DNA of 64,000 nt from Microbacterium keratanolyticum (GTDB lineage Bacteria; Actinomycetota; Actinomycetes; Actinomycetales; Microbacteriaceae). The DNA lies in assembly GCF_016907255.1 (NCBI RefSeq), contig NZ_JAFBBQ010000001.1, positions 1,674,001 through 1,738,000 on the forward strand, given 5' to 3'. Made by a program: the position numbers and the translations under genes. The stretch's first letter is position 1. Every line of letters starts with the position of its first letter. A model generated the notes under the pieces. It was not told where the DNA came from. It saw only the letters and a program-made list of their open reading frames with translations, and did not search any database. Below are positions 17,706 to 27,327 of the stretch, in pieces.

Positions 17706-18701
17706 TTACTGCACCGACCAGCCGCCGTCGGAGGCGACGATCGCGCCGTTGATGTTGACGGCGTCGTCGCTGAGCAGGAAGGTGATCGACGCGGCGAGGT
17801 GCTCGGCCGTGGCGACGGTCGGGATCGCCTGCTGGAACGGCGCGAGGCGAGCCGAGCCGACCTCGGACATGTTCGGCGGCATCGGGATGCCGGTGGCGAC
17901 ACCGCCCGGGGCGACCGAGTTCACGCGGATGCCCTTCGGCCCGTACATGAACGCCGCCGACTTGGTGACGCCGATGATGCCGTGCTTGCTGGCCGTATAG
18001 GCGTTGCCCGAGGCGTTGCCGCGCAGGCCCGCTTCGCTGGAGACGTTGAGGATCGATCCGGTGCCTGCGGCCTCCATGAGAGGGAGAACCGCGCGCATGA
18101 GCTTGAACGGCGCGGTGAGGTTGATCGCGATGACGCGGTCCCACACGGCATCCGGGGTTTCGCCCGCGGGGGAGAAGTCGTCGTTGATGCCGGCGATGTT
18201 GGCGAGTCCGTCGATGCGGTCGCCCGCGGCGGCGATGACGGCGTCGATCGCGTCCTGCTTCGTGAGGTCGCCGGCCACCGTGATGATGCCCGGGAACTGG
18301 GCCTTGAGGGCGTCGAGCTTCTCGGCGGAGATGTCGGCAGCGATCACGCGGCCGCCTTCGCGCGCGATGCGGGAGGCGGTGGCCTTGCCGATTCCGGATG
18401 CTGCGCCGGTGACGATGATCGTCTTGCCGTCGAAGCGTCCGGGGGTGACTTTCTCGACCCAGCCGGTCGGCTCGGTCTCGGCCGGAATCTCGCCGCCGTT
18501 GGCCGCGCGCACCAGGTCGTCGACGACGGACTGCGGCATCTGGCCCTGGCTCAGCGCGACGAGTTGCTGCAGCGGCAGGCCGAGAATCGGAGCGAGCGAA
18601 TCGGCGTTGGCGCCGGACTGAGCGAGGAGGCCCTTGATGAGCTCTCCGCCGGTCGGATCATTCAGCCAGTCGCCGATGGAGGACTGAGCGGTAAGTGCCA
18701 T
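17706..18701 (-). CDS. short-chain dehydrogenase/reductase with N-terminal helical extension
   Basis: Residues about 95-331 are a classical SDR: TGAASGIGKATA for NAD(P) binding, NIAG, the catalytic Ser in ILNVSSEAG and the YTASKHG Tyr-x-x-x-Lys. The first 85 residues are extra for the family, a predicted helical domain (SSIGDWLNDPTGGELIKGLL then PILGLPLQQLVALSQGQMP) and a short linker. ATG at 18701 has AGGAGA upstream. A TetR gene diverges 84 bases away and probably represses it. Substrate is unknown. Confidence 0.85.
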   Translation of the reverse strand: MALTAQSSIGDWLNDPTGGELIKGLLAQSGANADSLAPILGLPLQQLVALSQGQMPQSVVDDLVRAANGGEIPAETEPTGWVEKVTPGRFDGKTIIVTGAASGIGKATASRIAREGGRVIAADISAEKLDALKAQFPGIITVAGDLTKQDAIDAVIAAAGDRIDGLANIAGINDDFSPAGETPDAVWDRVIAINLTAPFKLMRAVLPLMEAAGTGSILNVSSEAGLRGNASGNAYTASKHGIIGVTKSAAFMYGPKGIRVNSVAPGGVATGIPMPPNMSEVGSARLAPFQQAIPTVATAEHLAASITFLLSDDAVNINGAIVASDGGWSVQ

Positions 18702-18784
18702 GACATCTCCTTCTTGTTGCCTACAGTGGCGATAACGCAACGCATTGTCTACTTATTCCAGCGTACGCCCGATAGCCTTGATTT

Positions 18785-19345
18785 GTGCCTCGTCCTCGCA
18801 GTGAAAAAGCCCGCCAGTCGGTTCTGGCGTCGATGCGCGCCGCCCTCGCGGCCGGCCAGTACGAGGCGCTGACGATCGAGGGCCTCGCCGCCGAGGCCGA
18901 GGTCTCGAAACAGACGATCTACCGCTGGTGGCCGTCGAAGGCCGCGATCCTCGGTGAGGCGCTGCTTGAGGGTGAACTGCCGGGGGCGGATGCTTCGGTG
19001 CCGATGACCGACGATCTTGAGGGTGACCTGCGGGCGTGGTTCTCGCTGTCGTCGGATGCCGCGGATAACGTAGAGGTGGCGCGGGCGCTCATCTCGGTTA
19101 CGGCGACGGACCCCGAGCTGGGTGCGGCGTTGAACGACCGGTTGGGCGCTCCAGTGAGGGAATGGGTGACGACGAGGCTGGCGCTCGCTGTCGAAGCCGG
19201 AGAGGTACGCGCCGACGTGGATGCCGCGGTCATCGCCGAGCAGTTCGTCGCGATGTCGTCCTACGCGGTTCTGCTTGGCAGGCCTCTGGGCGGCGCCGGG
19301 GCGGATGCCATTGTCGATGTAATGATGCGGGGGATCCGGTCGTAA
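18785..19345 (+). CDS. TetR/AcrR-family transcriptional regulator
   Basis: The 186-residue repressor starts at GTG and has a standard N-terminal HTH: QSVLASMRAAL, LTIEGLAAEAEVSKQTIYRW and WPSKAAILGEAL. The C-terminal ligand domain is of the TetR_C type with WVTTRLALAVEAGEVRADVD. It diverges from the SDR gene; the 83-base region between them includes a purine/pyrimidine-mixed stretch around ATAACGCAACGCATTGT that may hold its operator. Its 3' end faces the EcsC-like gene across a hairpin. Confidence 0.88.
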   Translation: MPRPRSEKARQSVLASMRAALAAGQYEALTIEGLAAEAEVSKQTIYRWWPSKAAILGEALLEGELPGADASVPMTDDLEGDLRAWFSLSSDAADNVEVARALISVTATDPELGAALNDRLGAPVREWVTTRLALAVEAGEVRADVDAAVIAEQFVAMSSYAVLLGRPLGGAGADAIVDVMMRGIRS

Positions 19346-19349
19346 CTTT

Positions 19350-19392
19350 CACCCCGAAGGTAGGACTCATCATGGAGTCCTCGAAAGGGGTG
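19350..19392. terminator. interrupted terminator hairpin
   Basis: CACCCC (19350-19355) pairs with 19387-19392 and AGGACTC (19362-19368) with 19375-19381 around an ATCATG loop. It lies between the converging TetR and EcsC-like genes. Confidence 0.6.
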
Positions 19393-19408
19393 CGGACGAG
19401 CGTCGCCT

Positions 19409-20647
19409 CTATTCGATGGGTGGCTCACCCTCGTCGGCAGCTGCCTTCTTGCGCGTGAACATCGCCGTCACCTTGCCGCGCGCATTCTCGGCCGCCGAAG
19501 CGACAGCGCTGCCGGCGTCTTTCACGGCTGTGAGTGCTCGCGCCTCGTCTGGGACCCCATCACCGTCGAGATCGACCGCGCGGAAGTTGTCGGCAGCTTT
19601 TGTCGCCGTGCCAGCGACGGCGCTGCCCGCGCGTTTGACGGCCGTGAGGGCGCGCGCCTCATCGGGAATGCCATCACCATCCAGATCGACCGACCGGAAA
19701 GCCTCGGTCGCGGAGCTGAATTTGCCCCAGACGTTCTCACTAAAGTCCTTGACGCTGCTGGCTGCTGACTCGAGCGCGACTGATGCACGAGACGGCTCGC
19801 CCTCCTTCGCGCGCTTCTCATAGTCTCCAAGCCACTCTGGGAAATCGAGGGGCGTCTCCGGGAAAGCGAGACGTGAGGCCTTGACGACGTCCCGCCCGAA
19901 GGTGAAGCTGCCGACTCCGCCGATGACCGCTCCGACGCCAAACGGAATCGCCTTTCCGATCGTGCTCGCGCCCATCTTGCCGCCGAGCTTGAGAGCCTCG
20001 CGTCCGATGACAATGGTTAGCGGCGCAAGGGCAGAATCGGGAAGCTGTTCAGTCAGGATCTCGCCCCACCCCTTCGGCAGCGTCTTGGCGACCACGCCCG
20101 AGGCTACGGTGCGAGCCTGACCTACCCCTCCAGCTCCGAACGATGTCAAGACCATGCGACTTACTTCGCTCTGCGATTTTTGCCCGAGCAGCATGCCGAG
20201 CACGAGAGGGCGGGCGCGGTCGGGGTCGGTGACCGGGATGCCGTGGAGCTCGGCGACGGCAAGTACGTAGAGAGCGCTGGTCTCATAGAAGAAAAGCAGA
20301 TCGGCCACGCCAAGCCCGAGCGCGACGGGGATCCCGACGCCAGGGATCGCGGCAGACGCACCAACTCCGCTGCTGGTGATCGTGACAGTGGCTACGTATC
20401 GGCTCTCGAGCTCCTTTAGGAGGTCTGCCGGAGAGGCGTCGGGCTTGTCTCGCCGCACTGAGCGCAGGTACTCGAGCACAACGGGTCGCTGAACCGCAAT
20501 CGCCTTAAAGATCTGCGCCTGGAAGCCGTCGCCCTGAGCCAGCTCCTTCGCTTTCTCGGCTACCAGTTCTGGAGGAACGTCGAGGGCGCGGGCGGTGTCC
20601 GCTTCTTCCGGCGCGGTGGGAGGCGTCGGCTCTGCGACATTGCTCAT
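19409..20647 (-). CDS. EcsC-like protein with two C-terminal EF-hand-like repeats
   Basis: This 412-residue protein has a central EcsC-like region with small-residue-rich hydrophobic segments (AAIPGVGIPVALGLGVADLL, ALYVLAVAELHGIPV, KAIPFGVGAVIGGVGSFTFG). No signal peptide is present. Residues 317-354 and 355-392 are tandem 38-residue repeats, each with VDLDGDG(I/V)PDEARALTAVK and an Ala-rich tail; the DxDxDG loop resembles EF-hand or thrombospondin type 3 calcium sites. The function of EcsC-like proteins is unclear. The gene sits next to the restriction island and may or may not belong to it. Confidence 0.65.
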   Translation of the reverse strand: MSNVAEPTPPTAPEEADTARALDVPPELVAEKAKELAQGDGFQAQIFKAIAVQRPVVLEYLRSVRRDKPDASPADLLKELESRYVATVTITSSGVGASAAIPGVGIPVALGLGVADLLFFYETSALYVLAVAELHGIPVTDPDRARPLVLGMLLGQKSQSEVSRMVLTSFGAGGVGQARTVASGVVAKTLPKGWGEILTEQLPDSALAPLTIVIGREALKLGGKMGASTIGKAIPFGVGAVIGGVGSFTFGRDVVKASRLAFPETPLDFPEWLGDYEKRAKEGEPSRASVALESAASSVKDFSENVWGKFSSATEAFRSVDLDGDGIPDEARALTAVKRAGSAVAGTATKAADNFRAVDLDGDGVPDEARALTAVKDAGSAVASAAENARGKVTAMFTRKKAAADEGEPPIE

Positions 20648-20875
20648 TGGATTCTCCAGGGAGTGAAGACGTTGATTCCGGGCAAGTCGCCACGAGAGTC
20701 ATAGTAGGGCGGGAGGAGCGGCTCCCGTACTCACGTGACAGCAGACGGGGCCATGTTCCTTGTGGTGCTTTTGTGTGGTCTGTCTAGCAGCACCCCCGGA
20801 CATCCCTAGGTGCCGACAGAACTGCGCCATGATGGAGACGGCGCGTGTTCGGCGCCAGGGACAGGGGCATTCTTC
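20648..20875. other. intergenic region before the restriction operon
   Basis: This 228-base divergent region separates the EcsC-like gene from hsdM and must carry promoters for both. I see a short CGGGAG/CTCCCG inverted repeat near 20708-20725 and an AT-richer T-run region around 20760-20790, but no tRNA, integrase or clear attachment site. Confidence 0.4.
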
Positions 20876-22825
20876 GTGGTCAATCACGTCAACTTCATCT
20901 GGAACATCGCCGAGTCGCTGCGGGGGCCGTTCAAGCCGTCGGAGTACGGCTCGGTGGTTCTGCCGTTCACGGTGCTGCGGCGTCTCGACGCAGTTCTGAC
21001 GGAGACGAAGCCGAAGGTAGCCAACGTCGCCAAGGCGACCGAGACGATGCCTGACGTGCTGCGGCACCTGCGGCTGACGGAGGCCGCTGGCCACCAGTTC
21101 TACAACACCAGCACCTTCGATTTCGCGAAGCTCGTCGCCGACCCTCAGGATCTCCGAGCAAACTTCGCGGCCTACCTCGCGGGTTTCTCAGAGAACGTAC
21201 GCGACATCTTCGAGCGCTTCGAGTTCGAGAAGACGCTCAACAAGCTCGCCGAGAAGAACAAGCTCTACTCGGTCACCGAGAAGTTCGCGCAGGCCGACTT
21301 CCACCCCACCGCGGTCAGCAACATCGAGATGGGTCTCATCTTCGAGGAGCTAATCCGGTGGGCCAACGAGCGCTCGAACGAGACCGCGGGTGATCACTAC
21401 ACGCCCCGCGAAGTGATCGCACTGATGGTGCAGTTGCTGTTCGCGCTTGACGATGACGCATTGTCGAAGTCAGGTGTCGTGCGTTCCATCTACGACCCGA
21501 CGGCGGGCACCGGAGGGATGCTGTCGGTCGCGGATGAGTTCCTGCGGAAGATGAACCCCGACATTCAGTTGAACCTGTACGGGCAGGATTACAACGACGC
21601 CTCGTACGCGATCTGCAAGGCCGACATGGTCATCAAAGGACAGGATGTCGACAACATCGCGCTTGGCGACACTCTCACTGAGGATGCGTTCGACGAGAAG
21701 AAGTTCGATTACGGGCTCTCCAACCCGCCCTTCGGCGTCGACTGGAAAGACCAGCGGGCGTACGTCGACGAGGAGCACGCGCGCCTCGGCTTCAACGGAC
21801 GCTTCGGCCCCGGAACCCCCGCGGTCAGCGATGGGGCGATGCTGTTCTTGTTGCACCTGGTGTCGAAGATGCGCAAGCAGGAAGACGGCGGCTCCCGCAT
21901 GGCGATCGTCCTCAACGGGTCACCGCTGTTCTCCGGCGGCGCCGGCGGCGGCGAGTCGAACATCCGCAAATGGCTGCTCGACAATGACCTCGTCGAGGCG
22001 ATCATCGGGCTGCCAAAGGACATGTTCTACAACACCGGCATCTCCACGTACATCTGGGTGCTCACCAACCGCAAGGACGATGACCGCAAGGGTCGGGTGC
22101 AGCTGATCGACGGCCGGGAGATGTTCACCAAGCTCCGCAAGGGTCTCGGCTCCAAGCGCAACGAACTCTCCCCGAAGAACATCGAGACGATCGTCGGGCT
22201 GTACTCCACGTTCGAGGGCGGCGAGCACTCGAAGATCTTCCGCAACGAGGAGTTCCTGTACCGGACGATCACGGTCGAACGCCCGCTGAAGCTCAATTGG
22301 CAGGCCACTGCCGAACGGATCAGTGCGGTTTTCGCCGCGAAGGCGGTGCAGAAGCTCAAGGAACCGGATGCTGATGCTCTGCGAGCCGCGCTAAACAGAC
22401 TCGGCTCAGAGACGGTCTGGAAGAACCGGGGCGAGTTCCAGAAGGCGTTGAAGGATGCTGCGAAGCTCGAAGGTTTCGCCCTTGCCGCGCCGCTGCTCAA
22501 GACGGTGACGAACGAGCTGGGGGAGCAGGACGACACCGCCGACGTCTGCACTGATGCAAAGGGCAAGCCCGAGCCTGACGCATCGCTCCGCGACACCGAG
22601 AACGTGCCGTGGGGCGAGGACGTCGACGCCTATGTAGCCCGCGAGGTTCTGCCGTACGCGGACGATGCGTGGGTCGATCATGCAAAGACCAAGGAAGGCG
22701 CGGAGATCCCCTTCACTCGTCACTTCTACCGGTACATCCCGCCGCGACCGCTGGAAGAGATCGACCGTGACCTTGACGCTGTGATGGACCAGCTCCGCGC
22801 CATGTTGGTCGAGGTTGAACGGTGA
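20876..22825 (+). CDS. hsdM: type I restriction-modification system, DNA methyltransferase subunit
   Basis: The 649-residue N6-adenine methyltransferase has an N-terminal helical HsdM domain (NFIWNIAESLRGPFKPSEYG, LPFTVLRRLD), AdoMet motif DPTAGTGGM at about residues 207-215 and catalytic NPPFG at about 283-287. The C-terminal third is a long helical region that would bind HsdS. GTG at 20876 was chosen, with AGGGG eight bases upstream and family-like sequence right after; the frame continues to 20810. It overlaps hsdS by four bases (GTGA). Composition is visibly less GC-rich than the flanks. Confidence 0.95.
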   Translation: MVNHVNFIWNIAESLRGPFKPSEYGSVVLPFTVLRRLDAVLTETKPKVANVAKATETMPDVLRHLRLTEAAGHQFYNTSTFDFAKLVADPQDLRANFAAYLAGFSENVRDIFERFEFEKTLNKLAEKNKLYSVTEKFAQADFHPTAVSNIEMGLIFEELIRWANERSNETAGDHYTPREVIALMVQLLFALDDDALSKSGVVRSIYDPTAGTGGMLSVADEFLRKMNPDIQLNLYGQDYNDASYAICKADMVIKGQDVDNIALGDTLTEDAFDEKKFDYGLSNPPFGVDWKDQRAYVDEEHARLGFNGRFGPGTPAVSDGAMLFLLHLVSKMRKQEDGGSRMAIVLNGSPLFSGGAGGGESNIRKWLLDNDLVEAIIGLPKDMFYNTGISTYIWVLTNRKDDDRKGRVQLIDGREMFTKLRKGLGSKRNELSPKNIETIVGLYSTFEGGEHSKIFRNEEFLYRTITVERPLKLNWQATAERISAVFAAKAVQKLKEPDADALRAALNRLGSETVWKNRGEFQKALKDAAKLEGFALAAPLLKTVTNELGEQDDTADVCTDAKGKPEPDASLRDTENVPWGEDVDAYVAREVLPYADDAWVDHAKTKEGAEIPFTRHFYRYIPPRPLEEIDRDLDAVMDQLRAMLVEVER

Positions 22826-24153
22826 TCCAGGAAGGCGCGACTCGGACGAGACTCGAGTGGGCGCCCGACATTCCAACCGCATGGGATGTCGTCAACTTGA
22901 AGATGCTCGCGAGGATCTTCGCTGGCGGCACTCCGGATCGGAAGAACGTCGACTACTGGTCCGACGGCACGGTTCCATGGTTGAATTCGGGGTCCGTGAA
23001 CGACTGGGCGATCTCGGCGCCGTCGGAGTTGATCTCTCAGGGAGCGTTGCACAACGGGGCGACCCGGTGGGCGCCCAAGGGCTCGGTCTTGGTGGCACTT
23101 GCTGGGCAAGGCAAGACCAAGGGGATGGCCGCGCGACTGGAGATCGACAGCACTCTCAATCAGTCTTTGGCCGCAATCGTCCCCGGCCCCTCGATCGACT
23201 ACCGCTTCCTTCAGTACTGGCTGACGTCCAATTACGGGAACATCCGCGGGCTCGCTGGGGGAGACCTTCGCGACGGACTCAACCTTCAGCACATCGGTTC
23301 GATCCAGGTCCCGAGGCCGCCTGTCGAGGTGCAGCGGGCGATTGCGGACTATCTGGATCGGGAGACAGCGCAGATCGACGCGTTCATCGCGAAGAACGAG
23401 GAACTCATCACCCTCCTCACCGAACGCCGCGCCGCGGTCATTGCGCACGCCGTGACCCGCGGGATCGACGCCAAGGCCCCGCTCAAGAAGAGCGACGTGG
23501 AGTGGTTGGGAGACGTCCCAAGCCACTGGTCGGTTCAGCGGTTGGCTTCAACAGTTGCCCGTGCGCGAAATGGTGTCTGGGGTGCTGACCCGGAAGGGGG
23601 CGGAGAAGATCTCCGTTGCGTGCGCGTGGCCGATTTTGATCGGCCTACGCAGCGGATCCATGATGCCGCTCATACGCTTCGAAAGCTGACGCCATCTGAG
23701 CGCGCTGGACGGGTCTTACGAAACGGCGATCTGCTGCTCGAAAAGTCCGGCGGGGGTGAGAAGTCTCCGGTCGGCTTCGTGGTCCTCTACGACCGGGACG
23801 AGCCGGCGGTGTGCTCCAACTTTGTTGCTCGAGTGGAACTGCGCGCGGGCATGGATCCGAAGTTCTGGACCTATGTGCACGGAGCCATGTATCGGCTGCG
23901 GATCACGGAAAAGTCTCTTAAACAGTCGACGGGGATACAGAACCTTGACCAGTCGGCCTACTTCAACGAGTACGTTGCCGTCCCGCCCTACCGTGAACAG
24001 TGCGTGATCGCCGAGCAGGTCGAGCGACGGACTGCGGAGATCGACGCAGCAGTGGCGACAGCACGCCTGAGCGTTGAGCTCGCTCGCGAGCGCCGTGCTG
24101 CGCTGATCTCGGCGGCGGTAACCGGGAAGATCGATGTGGGGGTAACGACATGA
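22822..24153 (+). CDS. hsdS: type I restriction-modification system, specificity subunit
   Basis: The 443-residue protein has the two-fold HsdS layout: target-recognition domain 1 (about residues 15-165), conserved helix 1 (IADYLDRETAQIDAFIAKNE through RRAAVIAHAVTRGID), target-recognition domain 2 (about 220-390) and conserved helix 2 (QVERRTAEIDAAVATARL to ALISAAVTGKIDV). It decides the bipartite DNA target of both methylation and cleavage. Recognition sequence cannot be read from sequence. Both domains are intact, and no inverted partial hsdS copies suggesting phase variation are present. Confidence 0.93.
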   Translation: MIQEGATRTRLEWAPDIPTAWDVVNLKMLARIFAGGTPDRKNVDYWSDGTVPWLNSGSVNDWAISAPSELISQGALHNGATRWAPKGSVLVALAGQGKTKGMAARLEIDSTLNQSLAAIVPGPSIDYRFLQYWLTSNYGNIRGLAGGDLRDGLNLQHIGSIQVPRPPVEVQRAIADYLDRETAQIDAFIAKNEELITLLTERRAAVIAHAVTRGIDAKAPLKKSDVEWLGDVPSHWSVQRLASTVARARNGVWGADPEGGGEDLRCVRVADFDRPTQRIHDAAHTLRKLTPSERAGRVLRNGDLLLEKSGGGEKSPVGFVVLYDRDEPAVCSNFVARVELRAGMDPKFWTYVHGAMYRLRITEKSLKQSTGIQNLDQSAYFNEYVAVPPYREQCVIAEQVERRTAEIDAAVATARLSVELARERRAALISAAVTGKIDVGVTT

Positions 24154-27100
24154 GTGGTGTTGCGGGGGCTCATCTGGAGTCGATGCTGGAGAACGAGATC
24201 GCCGAGCATCTCGCCGCGAACGGATGGTTGTACTCGCCGAATGACGCAGGCTACGACCGAGAGCTCGCGCTATTCCCCGAGGACGTGCTCGGCTGGCTGG
24301 AGGACACCCAGCCGACCGAGTTCGCGAAGGTGGTTCGTCCCAATGACGCAGAATCCCAGCGGGACACCGCTGGTCGCGACGTTCTCGCTCGCCTCGCGAA
24401 GTCGCTCGATCTGGACCCGCTGAAGAACGGCGGGACGATCCGCATTCTGCATGAGGGATTCTCGATGGTCCCTCAACAGGGTGGTGCGGTGAAGTTCCGC
24501 CTCGCCCAGTTCCGCCCGGTGACGACGAACAACCCCGACACCCTGGGCGCGTACGCGAAGATGCGCGTGCGGGTGATGCGTCAGGTGCACTACTCGACGA
24601 AGCATCCAAACAAGTCGTTGGATCTCGTGCTGTTCGTCAACGGCATCCCGGTCGCCACGGTCGAGCTGAAGACCGACTTCACCCAGTCGATCGGTAACGC
24701 CGTGAACCAGTACCGGTTCGATCGCTCACCGGGGGGTGAACCGCTGTTCGCGTTCGCCAAGCGGTCGCTCGTGCACTTCGTCGTCTCGAACAGTGAAGTG
24801 CGGATGACAACGAAGCTGGCGGGACCGGATACGCGGTTCCTGCCGTTCAACCGCGGCCATGATGAAGGCGCCGGCAACCCGCCCAACCCGGCCGGTTCCG
24901 CATCCTCGTACTTCTGGGAAGAGATCCTGCAGCGCGACACCTGGTTGCAGGTGCTCGGCTCGTTCGTGCATCTGCAGGTGGAGGTCGACGTTGACCCCGA
25001 CACAGCGAAGAAGACACGCACGGAGAAGATCCTGTTCCCGCGCTACCACCAGTGGCGCGCCGTGAACCGCCTGGTGGCGGCAGCGCGAGAAGAAGGTGCC
25101 GGTCACCGCTACCTCGTGCAGCACTCGGCTGGATCGGGGAAGACGAACTCGATCGCATGGCTCGCGCACCGGCTGTCGCAGCTACATGACGAGCAGAACG
25201 AGAAAGTCTTCGACACGGTGGTCGTCGTCACCGACCGCACCGTTTTGGACAAGCAGCTTCAAGATGCCATCGCCCAGTTCGAGAAGCACGCTGGCGTCGT
25301 GCAGTCGATCACGCGCGACGGCGGCGAATCGAAATCGAGCGAGCTGGCCTCAGCGCTGACGGGCGGCAAGCAGATCGTTATTGTGACGATCCAGACGTTC
25401 GAGGCGTTGATCACGACGATCCAGTCGAAGCCCGAATTGCGGGGTCGCAGATTCGCCGTGATCGCCGACGAGGCGCATTCATCGCAGACCGGGTCTACGG
25501 CAGGCGCACTGACCAAGGTGCTCTCGCCGCAGGAGCAAGCGGCGGTGGCCGAGGGCGCGACGATCGACTCGGAAGCGTACTTGCGGTGGGCGATGGAGGT
25601 GACGGGGAACGCCTCGAACATCTCGTACTTCGCGTTCACCGCGACTCCTAAGCCGAAGACGCTCGAACTGTTCGGTCGTGAGCCCGTCGGTGGGGGAACA
25701 CCGGAGCCGTTCGATCTGTACTCGATGCAGCAGGCGATCGAGGAAGGGTTCATCCTCGACGTGCTGCAAAACTACACCCCGTACAAAGTGGCGTGGCAGC
25801 TCCAGCATCCGGGATCTGACTACGAGGCGCCTGGTGAAGTCGACGAGTCGACTGCGGTGAAGGCGCTCGTTCGGTATGTGCGACTGCATCCGACCAACAT
25901 CAGCCAGAAGGCGAAGATCGTCGTCGATCATTTCCGCCAGTTCGCGCAGCCGCTGCTCGACGGCAAAGCGAAGGCGATGGTCGTGACAGGGTCTCGCTTA
26001 GAAGCCGTGCGCTGGAAGAAGTACCTCGACGCGTATCTGTCGGACTCGCACATTCAGGGAGTGAAAGCACTGGTCGCTTTCTCCGGCACGGTCGAAGACC
26101 CCACGGATGTGGGCGAGGGGCTGACCGAGAAGACGCAGAATCCGGGGCTCTGGACCTCTGATCTCGCGGCGGCCTTCAAGCCATCGACGTACAACGTGAT
26201 GATCGTCGCGGAGAAGTTCCAGACCGGATTCGATCAGCCGCGGCTCGTGGCAATGTATGTGGATCGCAAGCTCGGTGGTGTGCAGGCGGTGCAGACCTTG
26301 TCACGGTTGAACCGGACGTACCCGGGCAAGGACAAGACGTTCGTGCTCGACTTCGTGAACGAACCCCTCGACATCCTCGATGCCTTTAAGGACTACTACC
26401 GAAAGGCGGAGCTCACCGCGACGACCGATCCGAACCTCATCTACGATCTGGTCTCGAAGCTCGACAGTGCCGCGATCTACACGATGGCTGAGGTCGAGCA
26501 GGCGTTCGATGCGGCCCTGGCTGGTGGCGTTAATGCCAACAGTGCGGTGAGCGCTGCGACCGCGCCTGCGGTCGATCGATTCGCGAAGCGCTGGTTCAAC
26601 GCGGTGACGGATGGCGATGGTGCCGAGCAGGACGAGCTGAAGCTGTTCAAGAGCGACGCGGGGCAGTTCGTGAAGTTCTATGACTTCATTTCGCAGGCGC
26701 GGAATCTTGAGGACACCGACCTGCCGCGCCGGCACTATTTCTTCCGACGCATCCTTCCGCAGCTCGTGACGGCGACGTGGGAAGAGCCGGTGGACATCTC
26801 GAAGGTGAAGTTGTCGCAGTACAGCGTCACTCCGGGCGAGGCCGTCAAACTCACTCTCGCGCAGGGCCCGGGTCTTGACCCGATCACCGCGATCGGCTCG
26901 GGCGCTATTCACGAAAAGCACCGCAGTGCGCTCGAAGAGATCATCGGCAAGCTCAACGACCGGTTCGGCGACAAGTACGGAGTCGGTGCTGTTGACCTCA
27001 CGGTGAATCACATCGTCGGGAAGCTCGCGGTTGATTACGACCTCGCGCGGCAGGCCGAGGTGAATACGCCTCAGCAGTTCGCCGAATCACCGGCGCTGCC

Positions 27101-27308
27101 GAAGGCGTTCGCAAAGGCCGTGATTGAGGTGCGGGATGAGACGCCGATGCTCGTCGACGACATGCTCGGAGATACGAGCTTGTTTGCGGAGTTGAGCAAG
27201 GCGCTGCCGGCGATGTTGTATGAATTCTTGAAGGGTAAGGACAAGGACAAGGGCAAGGGCAAGGTTGCCGGAGACGGTACGGGGCCTGACGCGTTCGATG
27301 AAATCTGA
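24150..27308 (+). CDS. hsdR: type I restriction enzyme, endonuclease/translocase subunit
   Basis: The 1052-residue protein has an N-terminal PD-(D/E)xK nuclease domain with D158 in SLDLVLF and E172-L-K174 in VATVELKTDF, then SF2 motor motifs: Walker A HSAGSGKTNS near 325-334, the DEAH box in VIADEAHSSQTG, and AEKFQTGFDQPRLVAMYVD with LSRLNRTYPGKDKTFVLDF in the second RecA domain. The C-terminal helical domain ends in a Lys/Gly/Asp-rich low-complexity tail. It overlaps hsdS by four bases. It translocates and cuts unmodified foreign DNA with HsdM and HsdS. Confidence 0.95.
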   Translation: MSGVAGAHLESMLENEIAEHLAANGWLYSPNDAGYDRELALFPEDVLGWLEDTQPTEFAKVVRPNDAESQRDTAGRDVLARLAKSLDLDPLKNGGTIRILHEGFSMVPQQGGAVKFRLAQFRPVTTNNPDTLGAYAKMRVRVMRQVHYSTKHPNKSLDLVLFVNGIPVATVELKTDFTQSIGNAVNQYRFDRSPGGEPLFAFAKRSLVHFVVSNSEVRMTTKLAGPDTRFLPFNRGHDEGAGNPPNPAGSASSYFWEEILQRDTWLQVLGSFVHLQVEVDVDPDTAKKTRTEKILFPRYHQWRAVNRLVAAAREEGAGHRYLVQHSAGSGKTNSIAWLAHRLSQLHDEQNEKVFDTVVVVTDRTVLDKQLQDAIAQFEKHAGVVQSITRDGGESKSSELASALTGGKQIVIVTIQTFEALITTIQSKPELRGRRFAVIADEAHSSQTGSTAGALTKVLSPQEQAAVAEGATIDSEAYLRWAMEVTGNASNISYFAFTATPKPKTLELFGREPVGGGTPEPFDLYSMQQAIEEGFILDVLQNYTPYKVAWQLQHPGSDYEAPGEVDESTAVKALVRYVRLHPTNISQKAKIVVDHFRQFAQPLLDGKAKAMVVTGSRLEAVRWKKYLDAYLSDSHIQGVKALVAFSGTVEDPTDVGEGLTEKTQNPGLWTSDLAAAFKPSTYNVMIVAEKFQTGFDQPRLVAMYVDRKLGGVQAVQTLSRLNRTYPGKDKTFVLDFVNEPLDILDAFKDYYRKAELTATTDPNLIYDLVSKLDSAAIYTMAEVEQAFDAALAGGVNANSAVSAATAPAVDRFAKRWFNAVTDGDGAEQDELKLFKSDAGQFVKFYDFISQARNLEDTDLPRRHYFFRRILPQLVTATWEEPVDISKVKLSQYSVTPGEAVKLTLAQGPGLDPITAIGSGAIHEKHRSALEEIIGKLNDRFGDKYGVGAVDLTVNHIVGKLAVDYDLARQAEVNTPQQFAESPALPKAFAKAVIEVRDETPMLVDDMLGDTSLFAELSKALPAMLYEFLKGKDKDKGKGKVAGDGTGPDAFDEI

Positions 27309-27327
27309 TCGGAATTCTCTCTCACCT

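Noticed and set aside
20810..20875. Upstream start for hsdM at 20810
   Set aside because: The added residues are not HsdM-like, and the GTG at 20876 directly precedes the conserved NFIWNIAESLRG region.
22822..24153. Phase-variable type I specificity locus
   Set aside because: There is one intact hsdS, no inverted partial copies, no recombinase and no simple repeats in the gene.
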